DNA of 14,817 nt from Actinomycetota bacterium (lineage in GTDB: Bacteria; Actinomycetota; Actinomycetes; JACCUZ01): the NCBI GenBank assembly GCA_030841195.1, contig JAVEDA010000037.1, forward strand, positions 1 through 14,817, read 5' to 3'. The notes under the pieces are model-generated. The model was not told the DNA's origin, made no database searches, and was given only the letters and a program-made list of their open reading frames with translations. This document shows, piece after piece, positions 1 through 6,296 of the stretch. A program made the position numbers and the translations under genes. Position 1 is the stretch's first letter. Every line of letters starts with the position of its first letter.

Positions 1-120
1 GACGACCTGGAGTTCCACGTGGACGCCGGCGCCGGCAAGGTCGTCCGGCTCGGTCGGACCACGTTTTACGAGCGGGCCCGTCGCAAGCTGCAGGTCTCCG
101 GCAGCGCCGAGGCGTTCTAG
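1..120 (+). CDS. C-terminal 39 residues of an unrecognised protein (5' end outside window)
   Basis: Frame 1 is open from the first base to a TAG at 118-120. The visible tail has an acidic start (DDLEFHVDAGAG) followed by a basic stretch (RTTFYERARRKLQV) and ends SGSAEAF. Codon use is GC-rich at third positions like the neighbours, which supports real coding. I do not recognise the family from this fragment and propose no function. It runs in the same direction as the sigma-factor gene, but the roughly 240-base gap makes cotranscription doubtful. Confidence 0.6.
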   Translation, partial: DDLEFHVDAGAGKVVRLGRTTFYERARRKLQVSGSAEAF

Positions 121-202
121 CGCTGCCGGTATCCGCGACCAGGGCCGAAGTGGACCGGTAGCCGTCATCTCGTGTGGGCCAGCAGCCGGTCCGCTCCGGA
201 GA

Positions 203-233
203 GGACCACTCACTCTGGCGCGCCAGTCGGTCC
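203..233. repeat. Nested inverted repeat in the sigma-factor upstream region
   Basis: A perfect 12-bp palindrome, CTGGCGCGCCAG, lies at 215-226. It is flanked by a 5-bp inverted repeat, GGACC at 203-207 and GGTCC at 229-233. The palindrome lies about 80 bases upstream of the best -35 candidate of the sigma gene. It could be a regulator site or a hairpin ending the upstream gene, or it may be chance in very GC-rich DNA. The rest of 121-357 holds no ORF that looks coding. Confidence 0.3.
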
Positions 234-304
234 GCTTCAGGCCGGGCCGCGGTGGCGTGCCGCCCGAGGACCGCTGGTTGAGCGGAAGCAGAAGGGTCCT
301 CCGG

Positions 305-332
305 TTGTTGTGCATGGCATCACCGATAGTTC
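305..332 (+). promoter_or_regulatory. Candidate promoter of the sigma-factor gene
   Basis: TTGTTG at 305-310 could be a -35 box. A 16-base spacer separates it from TAGTTC at 327-332 as -10. Transcription would begin near 338-340, giving a leader of about 20 nt that still contains the G-rich Shine-Dalgarno at 341-350. Both hexamers are imperfect matches to the actinobacterial principal-sigma consensus. An ECF-type promoter, common for SigB-like genes, is an alternative I could not identify. Confidence 0.3.
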
Positions 333-334
333 TG

Positions 335-348
335 ACCCCGAAGGGGGT
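335..348 (+). promoter_or_regulatory. G-rich ribosome-binding site with potential hairpin before the sigma start codon
   Basis: ACCCC at 335-339 and GGGGT at 344-348 can pair across the loop GAAG. The 3' arm is part of the AAGGGGGTGG segment that is the best Shine-Dalgarno for the ATG at 358. If the transcript begins upstream of 335, the hairpin could partly hide the ribosome-binding site. If it begins near 339, as the promoter candidate at 305-332 predicts, the 5' arm would be mostly missing and the hairpin could not form. The G-rich motif also decides the start choice at 358. Confidence 0.3.
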
Positions 349-357
349 GGACCCGCC

Positions 358-1359
358 ATGCCCAGCACCACTACCGACATCGCCGCCTTCACCCGGACCG
401 ACATCACCGCCTCCGAGCCCGACCTGGACGCCGTCGGCACCCCCGCCGACCCGGTCCGCGGCTACCTGGACGCCATCGGGCGCACCCCGCTGCTCACCGC
501 GGCGGAGGAGGTCGACCTGGCCAAGCGGATCGAGGCCGGCGTCTACGCCACCGAGCTGCTCCGCCGCGTCGAGACCGACCCGGCGTCCCTCGCCGGCCGC
601 GACCGGGCCGAGCTGGCCGCCGTCGCCGCCGACGGAGCGGCCGCCAAGCTGCACATGATGAACGCCAACCTCCGGCTCGTCGTCTCCATCGCCAAGAAGC
701 ACACGCACCGCGGCATGGCGCTGCTGGACGTCGTGCAGGAGGGCAACCTCGGCCTGATCCGGGCGGTCGAGAAGTTCGACTACACCAAGGGCTTCAAGTT
801 CTCGACCTACGCCACCTGGTGGATCCGGCAGGCGATCGGCCGCGGCATGGCCGAGCAGTCCCGGGTCGTCCGGCTGCCCGTGCACGTCCTGGACGAGCTG
901 GCCAAGGTCACCCGCACCGAGCGCGAGCTGGTGCAGCGGCTGGGCCGGGACGTCACCGCCGAGGAGATCGCCGCCGTCACCGGGCAGAAGCCCGAGCGGG
1001 TCACCGACCTGCGTCGGGTCAGCCGGGACCCGGTCTCGCTGGACGCTCCGGTCGGAGACGACGGGGGCAGCGTGCTAGGCGATCTGGTCCTGGACGCCAT
1101 CGCGCCCGCCGCCTCCGAGGTCGTGGAGCGCGAGGAGCTCTCCGGCGAGCTGGAGCGGGTGATCGACACCCTGCCCGAGCGGGAGGCGCTGATCGTCCGG
1201 ATGCGGTTCGGCCTGTACGACGGTCGGCCGCACACGCTGGACGAGATCGGCCGGCACGTGGGCCTCACCCGCGAGCGGATCCGCCAGCTGGAGAAGTCCG
1301 CCCTGGCCCAGCTGCGGGAGCCGGAGGCACGGGCCCAGCTGCTGGACCTGGCCAGCTGA
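358..1359 (+). CDS. sigB-like: RNA polymerase sigma factor, sigma-70 family group 2 (SigB/HrdB-like)
   Basis: This 333-residue protein directs RNA polymerase core to promoters. Region 1.2 is seen at about residues 31-61 (DPVRGYLDAIGRTPLL, then LAKRIEAG). Region 2 runs from about residue 102 (NANLRLVVSIAKKH) through VQEGNLGLIRAVEKFDYTKG and FSTYATWWIRQAI. Region 3 follows, and a region 4 helix-turn-helix sits at about 292-321 (LDEIGRHVGLTRERIRQLE). There is no long acidic region 1.1 as in the essential HrdB/SigA. Length and order match mycobacterial SigB (about 323 residues), a non-essential stress and stationary-phase sigma. The ORF stays open upstream to a GTG at 172, but those 62 residues are low-complexity and not family-like. 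The ATG at 358 has a G-rich Shine-Dalgarno. No anti-sigma gene is adjacent. The assignment to sigma-70 is very secure; the particular paralogue and stress role are inferred. Confidence 0.95.
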   Translation: MPSTTTDIAAFTRTDITASEPDLDAVGTPADPVRGYLDAIGRTPLLTAAEEVDLAKRIEAGVYATELLRRVETDPASLAGRDRAELAAVAADGAAAKLHMMNANLRLVVSIAKKHTHRGMALLDVVQEGNLGLIRAVEKFDYTKGFKFSTYATWWIRQAIGRGMAEQSRVVRLPVHVLDELAKVTRTERELVQRLGRDVTAEEIAAVTGQKPERVTDLRRVSRDPVSLDAPVGDDGGSVLGDLVLDAIAPAASEVVEREELSGELERVIDTLPEREALIVRMRFGLYDGRPHTLDEIGRHVGLTRERIRQLEKSALAQLREPEARAQLLDLAS

Positions 1360-1382
1360 GCCCCTGACCCGCTGAGGCTGCG

Positions 1383-2516
1383 CTAACGCCCGCGTCGTCG
1401 CCCGATCTGCCGGGCGATGGCGCGGGCGTCGCGGTTGATCTGGAACAGCATCCCGGCCATCGTCGGCAGCATCCCGATGAAGTGCAGCCCCGGGGCACCG
1501 GGGTCGGTCCGTGCGCCGTGGACGCCCGGCGCGCCACCGGCGTCGAGCACCCCCAGGTGCCCGACCAGGTCCTCGAGGCCACGCCGGTAGCCGGTGGCGG
1601 CGACCACCACGTCGACCTCGAGCTCGCGACCGTCCGCCAGCACGACACCGTCCGCCGCCAAGGACGCCACCGCCGGCACGACCTGGACCCGACCGGCGTA
1701 CAGCTGATCCACCAGACCGACGTCGATCAACGGCACGACGGCGTTCCGCAGGAACTGGGTCTTCAGACCCGTGGTCGGGCGGGGCAGGCCGAACGGCGCC
1801 AGGTCAGGTGCGGTCAGCCGGGCCAACCGGCGGCTCACCGGGTCGACCAGCCGGGCCGGCAGGTACTGGTTGGGGATGCCGAGGATCGTCGTCGGGATCG
1901 GGCCGGTCTGCCGCCGGATCACGTGCGGTGGGGTCCGGCAGGACAGCCAGACCTCGCCGGCACCCTGCTCGGCCAGGTCGGCCGCGATCTCGGCACCGGA
2001 GTTGCCCGTCCCGACGACCAGCACCCGCTTCCCCCGATAGGGCGCCGGCGATCGGTAGCTCGACGAGTGCAGCAGCTCGCCACGGAACTGCTCGGCGCCC
2101 GGCCAGTCCGGCACGACCGGCACTCGCTGGTAGCCGGTCGCGACGACGACGGTCCCGGCTCGGCGCGGCCCGGCATCGGTCGAGACCGTGTAGCCGTCTG
2201 GCGTCCGGTCCACCCGCTCGGCCACGACTCCGAGCTCAGGCTCGAGGCCGTGCCGGCGGGCGTAGCCGGCCAGGTAGGCCGCGTAGTCGTCCTTGGCCAG
2301 CCAGCGGCCGGCGGACCGCGGCGGGCGCAGCCCCGGCAGCCCGGACTGGATCCGCGGCGTGTGCAGGTGCAGGCGGTCGTAGCGCTGCCGCCACGAGTCG
2401 CCGACCGCGGCGCCGGCGTCCAGCACGGCCGTCGGCACTCGGCGGGTGACCAGGCACCCGGCCACCGCGAGCCCGGCCGGCCCGGCCCCCAGCACCAGCA
2501 CGTCATCGTCGCTCAC
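1383..2516 (-). CDS. FAD/NAD(P)-binding flavin-dependent monooxygenase-like oxidoreductase
   Basis: This 377-residue enzyme resembles single-component flavin-containing monooxygenases (CzcO/YUCCA-like). These use FAD and NADPH to oxygenate soft nucleophiles or other small substrates. The N-terminal FAD fold has GAGPAG at residues 10-15. The FMO-type signature FxGxxxHxxxY is present as FRGELLHSSSY at 144-154. The NADPH fold has GTGNSG at 169-174. An ATGY motif occurs near the middle and again near the C terminus (AATGYRRG). I chose the GTG at 2516 because GGGAGG precedes it by 8 bases and the glycine motif follows directly; an upstream ATG at 2573 would add 19 non-conserved residues. It converges with the sigma gene (23 bases) and diverges from the GGDEF-EAL gene. 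The substrate cannot be read from the sequence. Confidence 0.9.
   Translation of the reverse strand: MSDDDVLVLGAGPAGLAVAGCLVTRRVPTAVLDAGAAVGDSWRQRYDRLHLHTPRIQSGLPGLRPPRSAGRWLAKDDYAAYLAGYARRHGLEPELGVVAERVDRTPDGYTVSTDAGPRRAGTVVVATGYQRVPVVPDWPGAEQFRGELLHSSSYRSPAPYRGKRVLVVGTGNSGAEIAADLAEQGAGEVWLSCRTPPHVIRRQTGPIPTTILGIPNQYLPARLVDPVSRRLARLTAPDLAPFGLPRPTTGLKTQFLRNAVVPLIDVGLVDQLYAGRVQVVPAVASLAADGVVLADGRELEVDVVVAATGYRRGLEDLVGHLGVLDAGGAPGVHGARTDPGAPGLHFIGMLPTMAGMLFQINRDARAIARQIGRRRGR
1387..1428 (+). terminator. Strong 18-bp RNA hairpin, candidate terminator of the sigma gene inside the convergent gene
   Basis: The arms 1387-1404 and 1411-1428 are fully complementary in plus-strand RNA around a 6-base loop (1405-1410). 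That gives 16 Watson-Crick pairs and two G.U wobbles (1395/1420 and 1397/1418). In minus-strand RNA the two wobbles become A/C mismatches, so the perfect stem exists only in the sigma transcript. It starts 27 bases after the sigma stop codon and lies within the last codons of the convergent monooxygenase gene. No U-run follows, which is common for actinobacterial terminators. Termination itself is inferred. Confidence 0.6.
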
Positions 2517-2622
2517 CGGGGCAGCCTCCCACGACGTTCGGGGTGGTGCCGATGCACCAGATCCGTCTGCCACCGGACGCGAGCGCCCGTTTGGCTCAAC
2601 CGGCGCGGCCTTCCCACCGATG

Positions 2623-2643
2623 GTCCTTCAAGGACAGAGGAGG
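2623..2643 (+). promoter_or_regulatory. Palindrome abutting a strong Shine-Dalgarno upstream of the GGDEF-EAL gene
   Basis: GTCCTTCAAGGAC at 2623-2635 is a perfect 6-bp inverted repeat with a single central base. It is followed directly by the Shine-Dalgarno AGAGGAGG (2636-2643) and, 7 bases later, the GTG start at 2651. It could be a repressor site in the 134-bp gap between the divergent monooxygenase and GGDEF-EAL genes. As RNA the one-base loop is too small, so only the outer pairs could form a short hairpin. The Shine-Dalgarno itself is secure; the operator role is inference. Confidence 0.4.
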
Positions 2644-2650
2644 CAGGTCG

Positions 2651-4942
2651 GTGAGCGAGCCCGCGAGCAGCGGAGCAGCACCAGCCCTGGGCGAAGGAGT
2701 CGCTTGGGGCTTCTGCGCGCTCGGCGGCGCCATGGTGGTGGCCCTCGTCGCGCTCCGCTCCGGGGACCTGGCCGCCGCACCCGTCGCCGTGATGGGCGCC
2801 GGCGCGGCCATCGCCGCCGCCGTCGGCCGAAGGCGGAACCGGCCCCAGGTGTCCTACCCGTGGCTGCTCTTCTCCCTCGCCTGCGTCGGCTTCATCGCCG
2901 GGGCCGTGCTCCGGCAGGTCCTGGCCGGGACTCAGTTCGCCCCGGTCGCGGACGTCGCCACCCTGGCGGGCTACTTCGCGACGACGGCCGGCTTCGTCGG
3001 ACTCTTGCGCTGCCGTCAGTCCAGCGACCGGCGGCTGCACAGCGTCGTCGACGGCAGCATCGTCCTGGTCGCCATCAGTGCCCTGGCCCTGGTCGCCTTC
3101 ACCCTTCCGACCGCCCGCAACGCGGGCTTCTCCGAGTTCGCGGTCGTGCAGGGCGCCTACCCGGTGATCGACGCGGTGATGGTCTTCGTCGCGATCCTGC
3201 TGTCCTGGACCTCGGCCCGCCGGGTCACGTCCTTCTGGCTGCTCGCCGTCTCGGTGGTGTTCATGCTGATCGGGGACATCGGCTACGCCGCGATCGGCAC
3301 CCAGGGCGAGACGGTCGGGTCGCCGTTGCTCGACCTGCCGTTCGTGATCGCCTTCTCCTTGTTCGGGGCGGCCGCGCTGCACCCGTCGATGCGCATCCTG
3401 TCCGCTGTCCAGCAGCGACCGGTGCAGGCGTGGTCCCGTGGCCGGGTCGGCCTGCTCGTGCCGATGCTGCTGGTCCCGCCGGCCGTGCTCGTCTGGAACG
3501 ACGACTCGCCCTCCACCTGGATCGGCGCGGCCGCGGGTGGGCTGCTGGCACTGCTCGTGCTCTCCCGGGCCGTGACCGCGGTCCAGGCCCATGCGAAGGC
3601 GCAGGAGGGTCTGGCCTACCAGGCAACCCACGACGCGCTGACCCGCCTGGCCAACCGGGCCCGGCTGGTCCAGGTGGTCGACGAGCTGCTGCTGCGGGCC
3701 GACCGCGCGGGTGACCGGGTCGACGTGCTGTTCCTGGACATCGACTCGTTCAAGCTGGTCAACGACACCTGGGGTCACCAGGTCGGTGACCGGGTGCTGC
3801 GGCTCGCCGCCGAGCGCCTGCTGACCGTGACCGACGCGACCGACGTGGTGGCCCGGATCGGCGGCGACGAGTTCGTGCTCGCGCGCTACGTGGGGCCGCA
3901 CACCCCCGGCGGCGACGAGCTTGCGGCCGCCGTGGTCGAGGCGTTCCGCCAGCCGCTGCCGGGTGAGGACGCACTCGTGACGACCGTGTCGATCGGCCTC
4001 GCCGGCTCCGGTGCGAGCGGCGGCGCCGCCGGCCCGGACAGCGCCGAGAGCCTCCTGCGCGATGCCGACACGGCGATGTACCGGGCCAAGGCCGCGGGCC
4101 GCAGCCGGTGCATGGTGTTCGACCCGTCGATGCACGACTCCGTCCGGCAGCGGGTCGAGACCGAGCTGGCCCTGCGCTACGCCCTGGCCCGCGACGAGCT
4201 CCTGCTGCACTACCAACCCATCGTCTCGGTGCAGACCGGCGTGGTCGTCGGCGCTGAGGCGCTGCTGCGCTGGGCGCACCCGAGCCTGGGTCTGGTCTCC
4301 CCGCTGGACTTCATCCCGATCGCCGAGGAGACCGGGCTGATCGTCGAGATCGGCGAATGGGTGGTCTCCGAGGCGGTCCGCCAGGCCGCGCGCTGGCGGG
4401 ACCAGCGGGCCGGCAGCGGCATGCCCGACCTTTGGGTCGCGGTCAACGTCTCGGCCCGCCAGCTGCGCGACCCCTCGCTGGTCGACCACGTCGAGGCCGA
4501 GCTGCAGCGCCTGGACCTACCCGCGAGCCTCCTGGTCCTGGAGATCACCGAGTCGGCAATGATGTCCGACGAGGACGTGGCCGCGACCCTGCTGCACCGG
4601 CTGCGCGACCTCGGGCTGACCCTCGCGGTCGACGACTTCGGCACCGGCTACTCGTCACTGGGCCACCTGCGCCGCTTCCCCGTGTCCAAGGTGAAGATCG
4701 ACCGCGCGTTCGTCGCCGGCATCGAGCACGACGCGGATGACGCCGAGATCGTCCGGGCGGTCGTTGCGATGTCGCTGGCCATGCGCCTGGACGTCGTGGC
4801 CGAGGGCATCGAGACCGAGGGTCAGCGGGTGCTGCTCCAGCAGCTCGGGGTCCAGCTCGGCCAGGGCTGGCACTTCGGCCGCCCGATGCCGGCCGAGGAC
4901 TGCACCTTCGTGCTGCCTCAGCCCGCCCGCGCGAAGTCGTAG
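2651..4942 (+). CDS. Membrane-bound bifunctional GGDEF-EAL protein (cyclic di-GMP turnover)
   Basis: This 763-residue protein has a polytopic N terminus with about ten hydrophobic segments between residues 16 and 307. A diguanylate cyclase domain (about 325-490) and a c-di-GMP phosphodiesterase domain (about 510-755) follow. The GGDEF motif is intact at 404-408. EAL is intact at 536-538 in AEALLRW, and DDFGTG starts at 661. KIDRAFV and AEGIE are also present, so both activities look possible. The usual RxxD product-inhibition site five residues before GGDEF reads DATD, so allosteric inhibition there is probably lost. The membrane part resembles no sensor domain I can name; I see no PAS or GAF domain. 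The GTG at 2651 was chosen for its strong Shine-Dalgarno over an ATG at 2543. Its 3' end overlaps the convergent acetyltransferase gene by 25 bp. Family assignment is certain; net activity is unknown. Confidence 0.96.
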   Translation: MSEPASSGAAPALGEGVAWGFCALGGAMVVALVALRSGDLAAAPVAVMGAGAAIAAAVGRRRNRPQVSYPWLLFSLACVGFIAGAVLRQVLAGTQFAPVADVATLAGYFATTAGFVGLLRCRQSSDRRLHSVVDGSIVLVAISALALVAFTLPTARNAGFSEFAVVQGAYPVIDAVMVFVAILLSWTSARRVTSFWLLAVSVVFMLIGDIGYAAIGTQGETVGSPLLDLPFVIAFSLFGAAALHPSMRILSAVQQRPVQAWSRGRVGLLVPMLLVPPAVLVWNDDSPSTWIGAAAGGLLALLVLSRAVTAVQAHAKAQEGLAYQATHDALTRLANRARLVQVVDELLLRADRAGDRVDVLFLDIDSFKLVNDTWGHQVGDRVLRLAAERLLTVTDATDVVARIGGDEFVLARYVGPHTPGGDELAAAVVEAFRQPLPGEDALVTTVSIGLAGSGASGGAAGPDSAESLLRDADTAMYRAKAAGRSRCMVFDPSMHDSVRQRVETELALRYALARDELLLHYQPIVSVQTGVVVGAEALLRWAHPSLGLVSPLDFIPIAEETGLIVEIGEWVVSEAVRQAARWRDQRAGSGMPDLWVAVNVSARQLRDPSLVDHVEAELQRLDLPASLLVLEITESAMMSDEDVAATLLHRLRDLGLTLAVDDFGTGYSSLGHLRRFPVSKVKIDRAFVAGIEHDADDAEIVRAVVAMSLAMRLDVVAEGIETEGQRVLLQQLGVQLGQGWHFGRPMPAEDCTFVLPQPARAKS

Positions 4943-5469
4943 CCCACGTAGGTCTGCGCGTCGATGTCGGCCATCTCGACGTGCGACGCCCAGGTCGACG
5001 CGAGCCAGCGGATCGCCCGGGGCAGGTGCAGCTTGTCCTTGTTGTAGGTGCAGACGTCGATGACTGCCAGACCTTCGCGCCGCGCGACCGGCTCGGTCAT
5101 GGCCCGCACCAGGTCGCCGAACACCCCGGTGCCGTGGCTATCCGGATGCACGCCGAGGAAGCCGATGTAGAAGACCAGGCCCGCCGCATAGCGCTCCGGC
5201 CACCGCCGCTCGAAGTACTCCGGGGACACCAGCGGCATCGATCGCAGGTGCGAGGTCATGGTGCTGATCCCCTGCAGCGCCCCGTCGTCACCCCAGACCA
5301 GGAACTTGTCGACGAGCTGGTCGGCCATCACGGCGTCGAACTCCGCGCCGTACATCACGTGCCGCTGGACCGCGAGGTAGCGCAGCTCGTCGAACGACTG
5401 CAGGTAGAGCTTCCACGCCTCCTCGCGCTGATCGCCGTCTACGACAGCCTGGATCTCCACCTGCGTCAC
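4918..5469 (-). CDS. GNAT-like N-acetyltransferase
   Basis: This protein of about 183 residues would transfer an acyl group from acyl-CoA to an unknown acceptor. The central strand-loop-helix YIGFLGVHPDSHGTGVFG (about 101-118) is a GNAT motif A with an HGTG variant of the usual R/Q-x-x-G-x-G pyrophosphate loop. The following helix (DLVRAMTEPVARREG) and strand (LAVIDVCTYNKDK) also fit. The N-terminal half is not strongly characteristic. The start chosen is GTG 5469 with GGGAAAGGG just upstream; an in-frame extension to 5967 would overlap the upstream gene and is not protein-like. It lies 88 bases downstream of acVLRF1 on the same strand and may be cotranscribed. Its 3' end overlaps the GGDEF-EAL gene by 25 bp. 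The substrate is unknown. Confidence 0.75.
   Translation of the reverse strand: MTQVEIQAVVDGDQREEAWKLYLQSFDELRYLAVQRHVMYGAEFDAVMADQLVDKFLVWGDDGALQGISTMTSHLRSMPLVSPEYFERRWPERYAAGLVFYIGFLGVHPDSHGTGVFGDLVRAMTEPVARREGLAVIDVCTYNKDKLHLPRAIRWLASTWASHVEMADIDAQTYVGYDFARAG
4955..4985 (+). terminator. Candidate terminator hairpin for the GGDEF-EAL gene, inside the convergent gene
   Basis: Arms 4955-4964 and 4976-4985 can form ten base pairs in plus-strand RNA. Eight are Watson-Crick and two are G.U (4955/4985 and 4958/4982), around an 11-base loop. The hairpin begins 12 bases after the stop codon. It lies within the 3' coding part of the convergent acetyltransferase gene. No U-run follows. It is weaker than the hairpin at 1387-1428 and chance pairing in GC-rich coding DNA is a real alternative. 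Confidence 0.4.
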
Positions 5470-5501
5470 GAACGCCCTTTCCCGGACCTCGACTGCGGCG
5501 G

Positions 5502-5507
5502 ACGCTA
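5502..5507 (-). promoter_or_regulatory. Possible -10 element for the GNAT gene
   Basis: On the minus strand this hexamer reads TAGCGT, fitting TAnnnT and identical to the -10 proposed for ltrA at 8757-8762. It lies about 32 bases upstream of the GTG start. I see no convincing -35, so expression from the acVLRF1 promoter upstream is equally possible. A 10-bp palindrome, CCGGATCCGG, lies just upstream at 5516-5525. Confidence 0.25.
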
Positions 5508-5557
5508 CGGAGCAGCCGGATCCGGGGTGGGCGACATTGCCTGCTGTTGGGACAAGA

Positions 5558-6250
5558 TCACCCGTTAGGGCTATCAAGTCTGGTTCCCATGTCATCCGCC
5601 GGCGGGTCCACGAGCGTGATCCGGACCGCGCGGAACCTGGCCGGTGCCGAGTCCAGCACCGCCCTGCGCGGATCGGGTACGTCGAGCAGGGGCGGGACGA
5701 CCAGCGGCCGGAGCGGGGCCAGCCTGGCGTCGGCAAGGACCGTGTCGACCGACCGCCGGTCGCCGCCGACGACCACCGCATCCAGCGTGGCCACCGCCGG
5801 CACCAGCAGGGTGGCCGCGAGATCGGCCGCCGCCGCCAGCGCCACCCGCACCTGGCCCTCCCGGCGCCGGGCGAAGCGCTGCTGCGACCAGCCACCCGCC
5901 GCGCTGCGGCCGTGCACCTGCCGCGACCCGACCTTGGAGACCTCCAGCCGGTCACCGTCGAACACACCCACCGCGTGCCCGCCCAGCCGCACCAGCAGCA
6001 CCCCGACCCGGCGCGGCCGCAGCACGTGCGCCGCGATCCCCCGGTCCGGGCTCGCCGGGTCGACGGTCAGCGGTGGGAACGGCACCTGGAGGCGGGCCAC
6101 CGCACCGTCAGCGGCGGTCACGACCACCTCGTCCGGAGTGGCCACCGTCGTGACCTCCCCGTGCCGGTCGGCGAACCGGGTCAGCCAGCCGGGCACCCGC
6201 TCGGGGGCGACCTCGACCCGCCGGCCGCCGACCACCTCGCGCGCTGCCAC
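5558..6250 (-). CDS. acVLRF1-family peptidyl-tRNA hydrolase (Vms1-like release factor)
   Basis: This 230-residue protein resembles the actinobacterial branch of VLRF1 proteins, named after yeast Vms1/human ANKZF1. Those cleave peptidyl-tRNA on stalled large ribosomal subunits. The diagnostic loop is KVGSRQVHGRSAAGGWSQQ followed by RFARRRE. Gly118-Gly119, Ser121 and Gln122-Gln123 sit where the VLRF1 catalytic glutamine loop is expected, as an analogue of the release-factor GGQ. An N-terminal beta-rich part (residues 1-100) and a C-terminal alpha/beta region ending in LLDVPDPRRAVLDS complete the fold. I chose GTG 6250, with AGGGGAG 9 bases upstream; ATG 6298 would overlap the divergent gene's start codon. 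It is divergent from the VOC-GrpB gene (46 bp apart) and upstream of the GNAT gene. A ribosome-rescue role is inferred from the family. Confidence 0.8.
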   Translation of the reverse strand: MAAREVVGGRRVEVAPERVPGWLTRFADRHGEVTTVATPDEVVVTAADGAVARLQVPFPPLTVDPASPDRGIAAHVLRPRRVGVLLVRLGGHAVGVFDGDRLEVSKVGSRQVHGRSAAGGWSQQRFARRREGQVRVALAAAADLAATLLVPAVATLDAVVVGGDRRSVDTVLADARLAPLRPLVVPPLLDVPDPRRAVLDSAPARFRAVRITLVDPPADDMGTRLDSPNG

Positions 6251-6265
6251 GCCCCCATGCTCCCC

Positions 6266-6290
6266 TAGCCTGCGATCGAGTCCGGGGAGG
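6266..6290 (+). promoter_or_regulatory. Candidate -10 and Shine-Dalgarno of the VOC-GrpB gene
   Basis: TAGCCT at 6266-6271 matches TAnnnT and is the same hexamer as the -10 of the SatD-like gene. GGGGAGG at 6284-6290 lies 6 bases before the ATG at 6297 and fixes the start. No good -35 is visible, and any -35 would fall inside the start of the divergent acVLRF1 gene, so the two promoters must overlap. Confidence 0.4.
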
Positions 6291-6296
6291 ACGGCC

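Noticed and set aside
172..357. 62-residue N-terminal extension of the sigma factor
   Set aside because: The residues are not sigma-like, whereas the ATG at 358 has a ribosome-binding site and gives the length expected for SigB-like factors.
2513..4489. 658-codon open frame on the minus strand opposite the GGDEF-EAL gene
   Set aside because: It is a shadow of GC-biased codons. The translation is Gly/Arg/Gln/His-rich without domains, while the plus strand encodes intact GGDEF and EAL motifs.
5516..5525. 10-bp palindrome CCGGATCCGG between acVLRF1 and the GNAT gene
   Set aside because: A palindrome this short is expected by chance in GC-rich DNA, and it is not placed as a convincing terminator or operator.
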